This document shows positions 19,012 to 27,651 of a stretch of DNA of 64,000 nt, one piece after another. The notes beneath the pieces were generated by a model. It saw nothing but the letters and a program-made list of their open reading frames with translations, did not search any database and was not told where the DNA came from. The DNA comes from Niveispirillum sp943370215 (GTDB lineage Bacteria; Pseudomonadota; Alphaproteobacteria; Azospirillales; Azospirillaceae), in NCBI GenBank assembly GCA_943370215.1, contig CALRQC020000012.1:62001-126000 (forward strand), read 5' to 3'. A program made the translations under genes and the position numbers. The first letter of the stretch is position 1. Every line of letters starts with the position of its first letter.

Positions 19012-19285
19012 TTTTCTGTCGGTCCGTATGCATCCATATCGAAAGTCCGATTGATATTTAATCGAACAATTAATAAGGTGCAAGCGGCGTTGGCGAGACA
19101 TGCCGGACAAAGCCCCAGTCAGGGGGGGGGGGGGGCTGACAGGCCCTGGCGGGCCGGGGTATGGTTGGCGCCCCGAATTATGTAATGGATTAATTAAATA
19201 ATTGACAGGGTTCGCTGCGCCAAGGCATCGTCATGCAAAACAACGGCCGCGTCTGCGCGGTCCCATAATTCGTCAGGGAGAGAAA
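19012..19285. promoter_or_regulatory. Divergent promoter region with two dyads and a G14 tract
   Basis: This 274-nt region separates the SDR operon (minus) from the TonB receptor (plus). It contains TTAAT-CGAACA-ATTAA at 19058-19073 and TTAAT-TAAATA-ATTGA at 19190-19205, both in the 5-6-5 geometry seen upstream of the thiolase and reductase. It also contains an uninterrupted run of 14 G at 19122-19135. A Shine-Dalgarno (CAGGGAGAG) precedes the receptor ATG at 19286. No gene is visible in it. Confidence 0.55.
19122..19135. repeat. Homopolymeric G14 tract
   Basis: Fourteen consecutive G on the + strand in the divergent promoter region between the SDR operon and the TonB receptor. Tracts of this length are prone to slipped-strand length changes and can vary promoter spacing in other bacteria. 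Here the length could also be a sequencing artefact. Confidence 0.8.
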
Positions 19286-21718
19286 ATGAACAAGTCCGCG
19301 ACCCGATCCGCCCGTTTGCGCGTGCTCCGGCACGGCACCATCCTGGGCCTGGTGGGCAGTGGCATCTTCGCCGCATGTCCGGCCATGGCCGAAACCATTG
19401 TCGCCGATGCTACCGCTGCCCAGCCGGCCATGCTGGAAGAAGTGATTGTTACGGCCCGCCGCCGCTCGGAAACATTGCAGGCTGTGCCGGCGGCCATCTC
19501 CGCCGTTGGTTCGCAGCAGCTTGAGCAATATCTGACCTCGGACTTTCAGTCCGCCGCAAAGCTGGTGCCGCAACTGATCGTCGGTGGCTCCCCGTCGGGT
19601 GGCGGGTCCAACATCTATCTGCGCGGTGTGGGCTCCTCGTCGTTAAGCTCCGGCTTTGATCAATCCGTCGGTATCAATATCGACGGCGTCCAGATCAGTC
19701 GCGGCCGCGCCATCCAGCAGGGTCTGCTTGATCTGGCGCAGATGGAGGTTCTGCGCGGCCCGCAGGCGCTGTTCTTCGGCAAGAACAGCCCGGGCGGCGT
19801 GTTGTCGCTGACCTCCAAGAATCCCGGTAGCCACTTCGAAGCCCAGGGCAGCCTCCGCTATGAGTTCGAGGCGGAGGAGAAGGTGGCGGAAGGCGTCATC
19901 TCCGGTCCGGTTAGCGACACGCTGGGTATCCGTTTGGCTGCGCGCTTCACGGACATGGATGGCTATTTCACCAATGTGGCGAAACCGCGCAATGACGACC
20001 CGGTAGGCTTGGCGATCCCTGGTGCCTCCGACAAGCATCTGCCGAACCAGCAGGAAGCGCTGGTTCGCGGCACCGCCGTCTATACCCCGACGGAGAGTTT
20101 CGATGTGACCGCCAAGCTGCTCTATTCAAAAATGGAAGATAGCGGCCCGGCCTCCACCTACCAGAATATCAGTTGCCCGCGCGGGGCGCCCGCGCCCAGC
20201 TTCGGCTTGGCCGACCAGACGAACGACTGCCGGATTGACAAGAAACTGTCACGCTCCGACATGCCCGTGGCCGAAACGGCCAAATGGCCCAGCGCGCGGG
20301 ATGGCAAGGCGTATGGTGATTATGAATCCTATCTGGCCTCTGTCACGGCCAACTATAATCTGGAAAATATCGCCATCACCTCAATCACGGGTTATTACGA
20401 TCTGGCCTATGAAGGGCTGTTCAATGCCGACCACAGTGCCGGCCAGTTGTTCGTCAATGAGAAGACGCAATATAGCGCCTTTTCCCAGGAACTCCGCGTA
20501 TCGAGCGATTTTGATAGCCCTGTCAATTTCATGACGGGGGCCTATTTCCAACATGCCGACCTGGATTTCCGCAGCATCGTCGATATCGCGCCATTGCCGG
20601 CGGACCCGGTCACGGGCAAGTACCAGACCTGGGAGAAGCCATCCGCCACGACCGCGAAGACCTATTCGGTTTTTGGTCAGCTTCAATATAAGCTGACCGA
20701 TGAACTGGAACTGGCGGGCGGGTCGCGCTGGACGCGGGAAGAGAAGAAATCCTGGATCCGCAACACCTATGTCCACCCGTTCCTGGCGGCTGGCTTCTCC
20801 ATGAACACCTACACGGATGATTATGCCGACGACGATATCTCGTCGGAGGCGACGGTCACCTGGCGGCAGTCGGAGGACTTGACCGTCTATGCGGCTTATA
20901 AGGAAGGTTACAAGTCTGGCGGCTTCAACAACAGCGCGGTGCTGACCGCCGGGCTGGACCGGTCTGCCCTGGCCTATGGTCCGGAAACGGCCAGCGGCTT
21001 CGAGGTGGGGGTTCGCCCGCGCTTCTTCAATCGCGCCCTGCGGCTCGGTCTGGTCGCCTATGATTACGATTATAAGAACCTGCAGGTGCAGATCTTCGAT
21101 GCTGCCACCGTCTCCTTCCGCCTGTCGAACGCCGGCAAGCTGCGTACCCGCGGTCTGGAATTCGAGGCACAATATGACGTACCGACCGTCAAAGGCTTGG
21201 AATTCCACGGGTCTCTTGGCTACAATAAGGCAACCTATGCCAACTATATCGGTGCCTGCTTTGAGGGGCAGACTGTTGCGGAGGGCTGCAAGCTCGGTTT
21301 CAACGGCACGGCCTTCACCTCGCAGGATTATGATGGGCGGACCCCGGCGCGGGCGCCGCGCGTCTCCGGCGTTGTCGGCTTTAGTTACCAGTTCCCGATC
21401 GGGGAGGGCCTGGACTTTGCCCTGTCGGGTGATGGCCGCTATTCCAGCGCCTATTATTATTCGGAATCCCTGCAGCCGGACGCCCGGCAGTCGGCCTATT
21501 GGATGTATGATGCCAGCGCCCGTGTGATTGGCGGCGATGGGCGCTGGGAGTTGGCGCTTATCGGCAAGAATCTGTCGGATAAGCTCTACGTCATGCACGC
21601 CAACGCCGTGCCCTATACAGCGACGGGTACAGGAACCAATAGTGGCGTGCGAGCTGATCTTAACGGTTCAGTCAGCCGGCCGCGTGAAATCTGGCTGCAG
21701 GCGACCTATCGATACTGA
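19286..21718 (+). CDS. TonB-dependent outer-membrane receptor
   Basis: 810-aa TonB-dependent receptor. A signal peptide (about residues 1-37, ending CPAMAE) is followed by the TonB-box/plug start MLEEVIVTARRRSETLQ. The plug includes GPQALFFGKNSPGGVLSL and the C-terminal half is a beta-barrel ending LQATYRY, with a terminal aromatic as usual for outer-membrane barrels. It should import a large or hydrophobic ligand using TonB-ExbBD energy. ATG 19286 follows CAGGGAGAG. It is divergent from the SDR-thiolase-FadB-ligase operon and shares two dyads with it, so uptake and beta-oxidation are probably co-regulated. The ligand is unknown; by context it may be the pathway substrate. Confidence 0.93.
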   Translation: MNKSATRSARLRVLRHGTILGLVGSGIFAACPAMAETIVADATAAQPAMLEEVIVTARRRSETLQAVPAAISAVGSQQLEQYLTSDFQSAAKLVPQLIVGGSPSGGGSNIYLRGVGSSSLSSGFDQSVGINIDGVQISRGRAIQQGLLDLAQMEVLRGPQALFFGKNSPGGVLSLTSKNPGSHFEAQGSLRYEFEAEEKVAEGVISGPVSDTLGIRLAARFTDMDGYFTNVAKPRNDDPVGLAIPGASDKHLPNQQEALVRGTAVYTPTESFDVTAKLLYSKMEDSGPASTYQNISCPRGAPAPSFGLADQTNDCRIDKKLSRSDMPVAETAKWPSARDGKAYGDYESYLASVTANYNLENIAITSITGYYDLAYEGLFNADHSAGQLFVNEKTQYSAFSQELRVSSDFDSPVNFMTGAYFQHADLDFRSIVDIAPLPADPVTGKYQTWEKPSATTAKTYSVFGQLQYKLTDELELAGGSRWTREEKKSWIRNTYVHPFLAAGFSMNTYTDDYADDDISSEATVTWRQSEDLTVYAAYKEGYKSGGFNNSAVLTAGLDRSALAYGPETASGFEVGVRPRFFNRALRLGLVAYDYDYKNLQVQIFDAATVSFRLSNAGKLRTRGLEFEAQYDVPTVKGLEFHGSLGYNKATYANYIGACFEGQTVAEGCKLGFNGTAFTSQDYDGRTPARAPRVSGVVGFSYQFPIGEGLDFALSGDGRYSSAYYYSESLQPDARQSAYWMYDASARVIGGDGRWELALIGKNLSDKLYVMHANAVPYTATGTGTNSGVRADLNGSVSRPREIWLQATYRY

Positions 21719-21728
21719 TTGCCCTCTC

Positions 21729-21779
21729 GTAAAGAGATGCGGGGCCTGCCCTTGTGGGGTGGGGTTCGCATCTCTTTAC
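21729..21779. terminator. Hairpin after TonB receptor
   Basis: GTAAAGAGATGCG (21729-21741) and CGCATCTCTTTAC (21767-21779) are perfect 13-bp inverted arms with a 25-nt loop, 10 nt after the receptor stop codon. Likely a transcription terminator or 3' stabilising structure. Confidence 0.6.
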
Positions 21780-21835
21780 AATAGCTCAAACTGTTTGGGA
21801 GCGGCACGCTTCCCAGGTCAGGCTGAACCGGGCGG

Positions 21836-22001
21836 GCCGGTTCGCGCAGGGTGGACAACGCCATCGGCACCTTCTTCATCGAACTGGCGAAGAAGGACAT
21901 CCGCCGCTGGTTCATCAACCTGCCTGACGAGGATCTGGCCTATTTCCCGGAAGGGACCGACCATTTCAACGATTATGTCGAGGCGGTGGGCTGGGCGCAG
22001 G
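21836..22001 (+). pseudogene. rtcB: rtcB remnant (RNA ligase RtcB, internal fragment)
   Basis: The + strand encodes GSRRVDNAIGTFFIELAKKD and then LPDEDLAYFPEGTDHFNDYV, EAVGWAQ. This matches my memory of the central part of the tRNA-splicing ligase RtcB (…SGSRGVGNAIGTxFIELAxKD… LPDxDLAYxxEG…FxDYVEAVGWAQ). Only about 55 residues are preserved. An in-frame stop lies just upstream (21824-21826) and similarity ends after WAQD, so both ends are missing and the fragment cannot be functional. It is the only trace of this gene in the window and lies in the 368-nt gap between the TonB receptor and the GST gene. It suggests that an insertion/deletion event brought the catabolic blocks together here. The rest of the gap (22002-22086) shows nothing recognisable. 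Confidence 0.7.
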
Positions 22002-22086
22002 ATGATGACCCATACCATGGCGGCATGTCATCGCCCGGTCGCGTGATTGGGCATAGGTATCTGTGTTTTTTTAGCGCCAATCGCTG

Positions 22087-22716
22087 TCAATCCATGCCCT
22101 GAAGTTGACGGTTCATGGCTGCGAGGAAGGCTGGGCGTGATTGCAGGCGGTCGAAATAGGCCCGTACAGATAGTGGCAGTTTCCCATCAATCCCGACATG
22201 ATGGGCAAGCTTGACCGCGTAGCCGACGGCGATGTCGGCCATGGTGAAATGGCCACACGCCATATAGGCCGCTGTTTGCAGGCGCTGTTCAACGGCGGCC
22301 AGGCGGTAGAGGAACCAGCGTTCGTAATCGGCCACGACCTGGGGCTGGCGGCGCTGGGGGGCTTCAAACTGGCCATAGCGCAGCATCAGCGCTTGGGGAA
22401 AGGTCAGTGCTGCTTCCCCGAAATGCAGAAAATCCAGATAGGCGGCGAAATCCGGGCTGTCGGGCGCAACCCCAAGCCCGCGTTGCGGGTGGCGGGCAGC
22501 CAAATACTGGCAGATTGCCACGGATTCCACCATGCGGGCCGCGCCGTCGATCAGCAATGGCACGGTGCCCAGCGGGTTGATTGCCAAATAATCCGGCGCC
22601 TGCACCCGCGGCGGGAAGGGCAGCAGGTGCAGGTCGTAGCGTGCCCCGACCTCCTCCAGCGCCCAAAGTGCGCGGAAGGAACGGGTATCGGCGGAATGAT
22701 AGAGTTGGTAGGTCAT
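22087..22716 (-). CDS. Glutathione S-transferase family protein
   Basis: 209-aa protein with GST architecture. The N-terminal thioredoxin-like domain begins MTYQLYHSADTRSFRALWAL and includes the NPLGTVPLLIDG and ESVAICQYL segments typical of glutathione binding. The all-helical C-terminal domain contains HFTMADIAVGYAV, the usual N-capping-box region. Enzymes of this class conjugate, isomerise or reduce substrates with glutathione. The start at 22716 begins 11 nt after the stop of the thiolase, so it appears co-transcribed with it and with the regulators upstream. A GST inside a CoA-catabolic operon is notable; it may process a reactive intermediate such as an epoxide, though this is inference. 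Confidence 0.87.
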   Translation of the reverse strand: MTYQLYHSADTRSFRALWALEEVGARYDLHLLPFPPRVQAPDYLAINPLGTVPLLIDGAARMVESVAICQYLAARHPQRGLGVAPDSPDFAAYLDFLHFGEAALTFPQALMLRYGQFEAPQRRQPQVVADYERWFLYRLAAVEQRLQTAAYMACGHFTMADIAVGYAVKLAHHVGIDGKLPLSVRAYFDRLQSRPAFLAAMNRQLQGMD

Positions 22717-22727
22717 GAGATGCCGGG

Positions 22728-23876
22728 TCAAAGCCGTTCGATGATGGTGACATTCGCCTGACCACCGGCCTCGCACATGGTCTGCAATCCGTAGCGGCCG
22801 CCCGTGCGTTCCAATTCATGCAGAAGCGTCGTCATCAGGCGGGCGCCTGTGGCGCCCAGCGGGTGACCCAGGGCGATGGCGCCGCCATTTGCATTGACGC
22901 GGGCCGGATCGGCATCCAGTTCGCGCATCCAGGCCATGGGCACGGGGGCGAACGCCTCGTTGATCTCCACCCGGTCGATATCCTGCATACGCAGACCGGC
23001 CTTTGCCAGGGCGCGCCGGGTGGCGGGGATGGGGGCGGAAAGCACCATGACGGGATCATCGGCCAGCACCGTCATCTGGTGGATGCGGGCCCGCGGGTGC
23101 AGGCCATGGCTGCGCACCGCCGCTTCAGAGGCGATCAGCAGGGCCGCGGCCCCGTCTGCGATCTGGCTGGCCGCGGCGGCGGTGACGCGTCCCCCCTCGC
23201 GGATGGGGCGCAGGCTGGCCATCTTCTCCAGGCTGGTGACGCGCGGCGTTTCGTCCACCGACAACCCGGCAGTGGGGAAGATTTCTGCCGCGAAATGCCC
23301 GGCGGCAATGGCCTCCAGGGCGCGGCGGTTGCTTTCCAGGGCATAGGCTTCCATCGCCTCGCGGCGGATGTCCCAGCGTTCGGCCATCAATTCGGCGCCC
23401 CGGAACTGGTTGACCTCCTGGGTGCCGAAGCGGGCCAGCCAGCCCTGGCTGCCACTATATTGCGTGTCAAACCCCAGGGTGCGGCCGAATTCCAGCGAGC
23501 TGTTCATGGGGATCAGGTTCATGCACTGCACCCCGCCGGCAACCACCAGATCCTGTACGCCAGCCATCACGGCCTGGGCCGCGAAATGCACCGCCTGCTG
23601 GGAAGAACCGCATTGCCGGTCCACCGTGACACCCGGCACATGCAACGGCAGCCCGGCCGCCAGCCAGGCGGTGCGCGCCATGTCATGGGCCTGGGGGCCG
23701 ACAGGGTCCAGCACCCCCCAGATGACATCATCAATGGCAGCGGGATCGATGCCGGACCGTTCCACCAGCGCACGCATGGCGGCGGCGGCCAGATCGATCG
23801 GGTGGGTGGTGGCAAGTGTGCCGTTCTTGCGTCCCGTCGCGGTGCGGGTGGCGGCAACGATATAGGCTTCGGCCAT
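22728..23876 (-). CDS. Thiolase (acetyl-CoA acyltransferase)
   Basis: 382-aa thiolase with nucleophile C89 in DRQCGSS, His in LGHPLGATG and Cys in TMCEAGG near the C-terminus. All catalytic residues are present. It is a paralogue of the thiolase at 16971-18143. The start MAEAYIVAATRTATG is at 23876, 33 nt after the stop of the LuxR-type regulator on the same strand. The GST gene follows 11 nt downstream. The linkage to two regulators rather than to other beta-oxidation enzymes suggests it acts at a controlled step of the pathway. Substrate unknown. Confidence 0.9.
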   Translation of the reverse strand: MAEAYIVAATRTATGRKNGTLATTHPIDLAAAAMRALVERSGIDPAAIDDVIWGVLDPVGPQAHDMARTAWLAAGLPLHVPGVTVDRQCGSSQQAVHFAAQAVMAGVQDLVVAGGVQCMNLIPMNSSLEFGRTLGFDTQYSGSQGWLARFGTQEVNQFRGAELMAERWDIRREAMEAYALESNRRALEAIAAGHFAAEIFPTAGLSVDETPRVTSLEKMASLRPIREGGRVTAAAASQIADGAAALLIASEAAVRSHGLHPRARIHQMTVLADDPVMVLSAPIPATRRALAKAGLRMQDIDRVEINEAFAPVPMAWMRELDADPARVNANGGAIALGHPLGATGARLMTTLLHELERTGGRYGLQTMCEAGGQANVTIIERL

Positions 23877-23909
23877 GATGGTTCCCTGGGTCGTGTGGGC
23901 GTGCGGCCG

Positions 23910-26465
23910 TCACAGCAGGCAAAGGCGGCGGGCCGTCGCCAGCGCACCGGTGCGGTTGTTGACGCCGAGTTTGCTGTAGATGTTCTGGATGTGCCATTTC
24001 ACGGTAGCGAGGCTGACCGACATGCGATCGGCCACAGCCTGGGTGGACAGACCGGATTCCAGGGCGCGCAGGATTTCGGTTTCCCGTCCTGTCAATTCCT
24101 CCAGGGGGCGGTCGCCCCCGCCGGCTGCGGCAACCGGGCTGTGCGGCAAGCCCAGCCGGTGGCGCAGGCGGATCATGAAGTCCAGCACCGTTGCACCCAG
24201 GGCCGCCGGCGCTTCCTCTGCCGACAGCAGGGGCAACAGTGCCCAGGCCTGTTCATGGACCGTGGCGAACAGATCATTGTGGGCCGCTGTCTCCAGCGCC
24301 AATCGGAATGGCCCCCTGGCCCGGACCCGGTCGCCGGCCGCCAGGTGAAGGGCCGCCTTCAGCAACAGCAGTTTGACGCGCAGTGGCTGCCGCCCATGCT
24401 GTTCGGCCAAAGGCAGAAACCGGCTGGCAAGCCGGGCCGCGTCTTCCTGCTGACCCGACGCGAATTGCAGCCAGGCCCGTGTCATGCACAGGCGCAGCAT
24501 CATGTCGGGCGGCAGGCCGGCATCATCCCCTGTTGGCAGGCCATCCGGCCCGATCTGAATGCGGCTGTCCCAATATTGCTGGGCCTCCGCCGTGCGGCTC
24601 GCCCGCAACAGCAAGCCCACATTCATGCAGGTGCAGGCTGCCTGTTGCCGGCGGGCCGGGCTGGTCCATTCCCGCAGGTCGGCCAGGGCGGCATCAATGC
24701 CGCTGCTGGCCTCCTTCAGGCCGATCCGGGCTTCCCAGGCCAGTATATCGGTTTCGACAAGGCAATGGCTGGGCAGGGCATAGGCACCGCGATCCATATG
24801 GTCGCGCGCCGCCACGATGTCGCCCCGTTCATATTGGACCCGCGCCGCGATCAGATCCATGGTGCCCAGAATGGGGGCAGTCGGGCTGGCCGTCTGACGC
24901 GTGCGGGCTAGACAACGTTCCAGCAGTTCGGTTGCCAGCGGCGCGTTGCCCAGGTCCAGTTCCAGCAAGGCATCAATGACGCCGACCCACGCCACCGCAT
25001 AGGCCCCGCCACTGTCCCCCGCTGCGGCACGTGCCGCCGCCAGGCACAGGCGGGCGCCACGCTCGTCCAGCAAGGCCGCGCAGGCCAGGGAGCGGATGGC
25101 CTGCACCGCCGCCAGTTTGAAAGGGTCGGCTGCCGCGTGTGATGCCACCCATTGTTCGGCCAGATCATGGGTCAGGCTGGCGTCATCGCCACGCGCGGCG
25201 ATGGAAATCCGCAACTGTTCCAGATGGGCCTGCTGGGCGGAGGGCAGGGTCGGGGCCAGCAGGTCCAGTTCCGCCTGTGCCTCATCCATCCGCATACAGA
25301 AGACCAGGGACCAGACTTGCCAGAGCCGCAGTTCGGTCGCCACACCCACACCCGCCTGGATCAGCCGCGCCACCCAGGCGCGGATTTTCGTCACCTGTCC
25401 CGTTGCCTGTATGAAGGCTGGCGTGTGGCGGCAAAGCAGATCATGGGCGCGGTCAGGCTCCCCCGCCTCCAGGGCATAATCCACGGCGTCAGCCAGCCTG
25501 TCCGCCGCCTCGCACCAGCGGCTTGCCTGCGACAGCAGGGCGACCGCATCCTGAAGCGCATCGGCCATATAGTCGGCGCGCAATGTGGTGCGCAGCAGGC
25601 CGTGGAAACGGAAACCCGCCTCCATTTCTTCCGACGGGATCAGGACGGGGGAAGCCGTTTGCGCCCTTTGCAGCAGCCCGGCGGCCCGTGCGCCCAGCAA
25701 GGCCGTCACCATGGGTTGGTTGAAATGGTTGAAAAGCGACAGGCGCTGCAGCAGCCAGCGAATTTCCGGCCCGCCCTGATCCAGCAAGGTGGCGTTGAAA
25801 TAGGTTACCAGTTGTCCGCGGGACAGGATTTCCGGGGCGAACAGCGACCTTACCCGGCCAATACGCCGGGCGGCGGCGCCAAACAGCATCAGCAGGGCGG
25901 GCCAGCCCTCGGCCCGGTTGATGACGGCGCGGCGCACCTCTGCCGGCATGGTCTGACCGCACAGGCGGATCAGCAGCCGGTCGGCCTCCGCATCTGTCGG
26001 GGTCAGGTCGCGCAGGTCCAGCAGGGCGATATCCGCCATTTCCCCCGCCGACAGCCCGATCAGCGCCGGCAGGGCGCGGCAGGTCAGCACAGCATGTCCG
26101 CTCCGCGCTGCCGGCCGCCGGGACAGCCAGGGCCCCAGTTCGGTAGCACCGATGTCGATATCATCGATCAGCACCCAGCCATCGCGGGCCGAACGCCCCT
26201 GATGCGGCGGGGCCGTCGGGTCATCATCCAGGTGAACCACCTCCCCCAGTTCGCGCAGACGCAGGGCCAGTTCCCGCAGCAACCGGGATTTCCCATAGCC
26301 AGGGGGGGCTTGAACGATGGTGACGCGGGGCTGGTCGCGCAGAATGATGGTCAATGCGCGGGTTTCGGCATAATCGGGGCCATGGTGCAGGCCGGCCGCC
26401 GTCAGCGGGGCGGGGGCATGGGCCATCCCGTCCTGACGACGGGCGATCTTCGATGGAGACAGCAT
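23910..26465 (-). CDS. LAL/MalT-type LuxR-family transcriptional activator
   Basis: 851-aa large ATP-binding regulator of the LuxR family. The Walker A motif APPGYGKS is at residues 53-60. A long helical-repeat central region follows. A LuxR helix-turn-helix occupies about residues 788-851, with LTGRETEILRALESGLS and the recognition helix SLATVKWHIQNIYSKLGV. Members such as MalT and AlkS bind ATP plus an inducer and activate catabolic operons; AlkS controls alkane oxidation, a pathway with similar downstream enzymes. It lies between a TetR gene (32 nt upstream) and the thiolase/GST genes and is a good candidate activator of this cluster. The ATG at 26465 was used; an alternative Met is at residue 14. 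The inducer is unknown. Confidence 0.9.
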   Translation of the reverse strand: MLSPSKIARRQDGMAHAPAPLTAAGLHHGPDYAETRALTIILRDQPRVTIVQAPPGYGKSRLLRELALRLRELGEVVHLDDDPTAPPHQGRSARDGWVLIDDIDIGATELGPWLSRRPAARSGHAVLTCRALPALIGLSAGEMADIALLDLRDLTPTDAEADRLLIRLCGQTMPAEVRRAVINRAEGWPALLMLFGAAARRIGRVRSLFAPEILSRGQLVTYFNATLLDQGGPEIRWLLQRLSLFNHFNQPMVTALLGARAAGLLQRAQTASPVLIPSEEMEAGFRFHGLLRTTLRADYMADALQDAVALLSQASRWCEAADRLADAVDYALEAGEPDRAHDLLCRHTPAFIQATGQVTKIRAWVARLIQAGVGVATELRLWQVWSLVFCMRMDEAQAELDLLAPTLPSAQQAHLEQLRISIAARGDDASLTHDLAEQWVASHAAADPFKLAAVQAIRSLACAALLDERGARLCLAAARAAAGDSGGAYAVAWVGVIDALLELDLGNAPLATELLERCLARTRQTASPTAPILGTMDLIAARVQYERGDIVAARDHMDRGAYALPSHCLVETDILAWEARIGLKEASSGIDAALADLREWTSPARRQQAACTCMNVGLLLRASRTAEAQQYWDSRIQIGPDGLPTGDDAGLPPDMMLRLCMTRAWLQFASGQQEDAARLASRFLPLAEQHGRQPLRVKLLLLKAALHLAAGDRVRARGPFRLALETAAHNDLFATVHEQAWALLPLLSAEEAPAALGATVLDFMIRLRHRLGLPHSPVAAAGGGDRPLEELTGRETEILRALESGLSTQAVADRMSVSLATVKWHIQNIYSKLGVNNRTGALATARRLCLL

Positions 26466-26497
26466 CCCGGAACTCCTGTCAGTGGCGGTGCAACCCT

Positions 26498-27133
26498 TCA
26501 GTTCCGGGCAATTCCCCCCATCACCAGGCGTACAACATGATCGGCATAGCTGTTCTTCGCCTCTTCCCCGATGGCGGCCATGCCAAAGGCATGGGGCAGG
26601 GTTCGTCTGGCATTGAAGGGAAAATCGCAGGCGCCGATGATCGAGAAATAGAAGAAATCCGGCCGGATCGGATGGATGGACCCCGCCGCCACCGCCTCTT
26701 CGATCATCATCTGCTGAAAGCGCAGCAGCGGGTTGATGAAGACCGCCGACAGATGTGCGGCATTGGTGTCGCTGCTGCTTTGCAGATAATTGATCAGGCG
26801 GTTGATATAGGGATGGCGGAAATAGGTGTTGATGACGCCACGGATATGCAGTTCCAGCTTCCGCAAGGGCGGGACGGACATGCCCACCAAGGTTTCCAGG
26901 GCTGCCAGCGCGGTGCCCGCATCCCGGTCCAGCAGGGCCAGCAGCAGCCCTTCCTTATTGCCGAAATAATATTTGACCAGGCCATGGTTCAACTGTGCGC
27001 GGGCAGAAATCTCGTTCAAGGAGATGTCGAGCGTGTCGCTTTCGGTCAGCAGGGCGCTGGTCGCGGCCAGCAATTGTTCACGCGCGCCCGATCGGGACGC
27101 TTGTGGATCGCGCTTTGCCGCCGCACCCGCCAT
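26498..27133 (-). CDS. TetR/AcrR family transcriptional regulator
   Basis: 211-aa TetR-family regulator. The HTH (about residues 15-65) includes SLNEISARAQLNHGLVKYYFGNKEGL as its helix-turn-helix and third helix, followed by a helical ligand-binding domain (FFYFSIIGACDFPF). Two adjacent ATGs exist; the second (27133) is 5 nt after GGGAGG and was chosen, since the first is only 2 nt away. It is the first gene of a minus-strand unit with the LAL regulator, thiolase and GST. A weak TTATT-GATCGC-ATTAT dyad (27158-27173) lies 24 nt upstream of its start, consistent with autoregulation. It is a candidate for binding the TTAAT-N6-ATTAA sites across the window. Confidence 0.88.
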   Translation of the reverse strand: MAGAAAKRDPQASRSGAREQLLAATSALLTESDTLDISLNEISARAQLNHGLVKYYFGNKEGLLLALLDRDAGTALAALETLVGMSVPPLRKLELHIRGVINTYFRHPYINRLINYLQSSSDTNAAHLSAVFINPLLRFQQMMIEEAVAAGSIHPIRPDFFYFSIIGACDFPFNARRTLPHAFGMAAIGEEAKNSYADHVVRLVMGGIARN

Positions 27134-27157
27134 CATATCCTCCCAGGATCATCTCAT

Positions 27158-27173
27158 TTATTGATCGCATTAT
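27158..27173. promoter_or_regulatory. Weak TTAAT-N6-ATTAA-like dyad upstream of TetR
   Basis: TTATT-GATCGC-ATTAT keeps the 5-6-5 spacing of the dyads at 3644, 6282 and 19058 with one mismatch per arm. It overlaps CGCAT-TATTT-ATGCG (27167-27181), a perfect 5-bp inverted repeat. Either could be an autoregulatory site for the TetR gene. AT-rich context makes chance matching possible. Confidence 0.3.
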
Positions 27174-27247
27174 TTATGCGTATGACTAAATTTGTCAAGC
27201 CGGCATGGCAATGCCGGCCGATATCTCCATATCGTACTGATATTCAT

Positions 27248-27277
27248 AAAAAAGCCGGGCATCACACGATGCCCGGC
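27248..27277 (-). terminator. Rho-independent terminator of the ferredoxin operon
   Basis: Read on the minus strand, GCCGGGCATC, a 4-nt loop and GATGCCCGGC (27254-27277) form a perfect 10-bp stem followed by six T (27248-27253). It is 26 nt after the ferredoxin stop codon. Canonical intrinsic terminator ending the long 37655-to-27304 operon. Confidence 0.92.
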
Positions 27278-27303
27278 GCTGATGGTGGGAGGGGAGGGAC
27301 AGA

Positions 27304-27621
27304 TCAATCTTCCGGTGCCACGGTCACCTGGAGGCCGTCCATCGCGGCGGTTACCATGATCTGGCAGGACAGGCGGGAACGGGGGCCGACCTGGGTGGAG
27401 CCTTCCAGCAGGTCGGCCTCGTCCCCTGTGGCGGGGCCGATACGATCGGCCCATTCCGGGGCGATGGTGACGTGGCAGGTGCAGCAGGAACAGGAACCGC
27501 CGCACAGGGCCAGCAATTCGTCGATGCCGCCGCGCCGGATATTCTCCATCAGGCTGAGGCCGGGTTCACCGTCGATCCGGTGCGGTTGTTGGGAACGGTC
27601 GGTAATATGGATCGTGATCAT
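27304..27621 (-). CDS. [2Fe-2S] ferredoxin, putidaredoxin/adrenodoxin type
   Basis: 105-aa ferredoxin. The cluster ligands are C40-x5-C46-x2-C49 and C86, the same spacing as putidaredoxin. Two extra cysteines (C44, C47) lie inside the loop CGGSCSCCTC, which is unusual. It shuttles electrons from an FAD ferredoxin reductase (4984-6210) to a P450; the candidates are the CYP101-like (8884) and CYP108-like (39695) enzymes. It is the last gene of a minus-strand operon and is followed by an intrinsic terminator. ATG 27621 (MITIHITD) was chosen over a TTG two codons upstream. It is the only ferredoxin visible, so it may serve both P450s and perhaps the Rieske oxygenase. Confidence 0.93.
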   Translation of the reverse strand: MITIHITDRSQQPHRIDGEPGLSLMENIRRGGIDELLALCGGSCSCCTCHVTIAPEWADRIGPATGDEADLLEGSTQVGPRSRLSCQIMVTAAMDGLQVTVAPED

Positions 27622-27651
27622 GGGCAATGTCCGGGGTGAGGGGGTGGGGGA

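Noticed and set aside
22198..25100. Long plus-strand open frames (for example 22818-24911) opposite the thiolase and LAL genes
   Set aside because: His/Gly/Gln-rich shadow translation with no recognisable domain; genes on the minus strand are certain.
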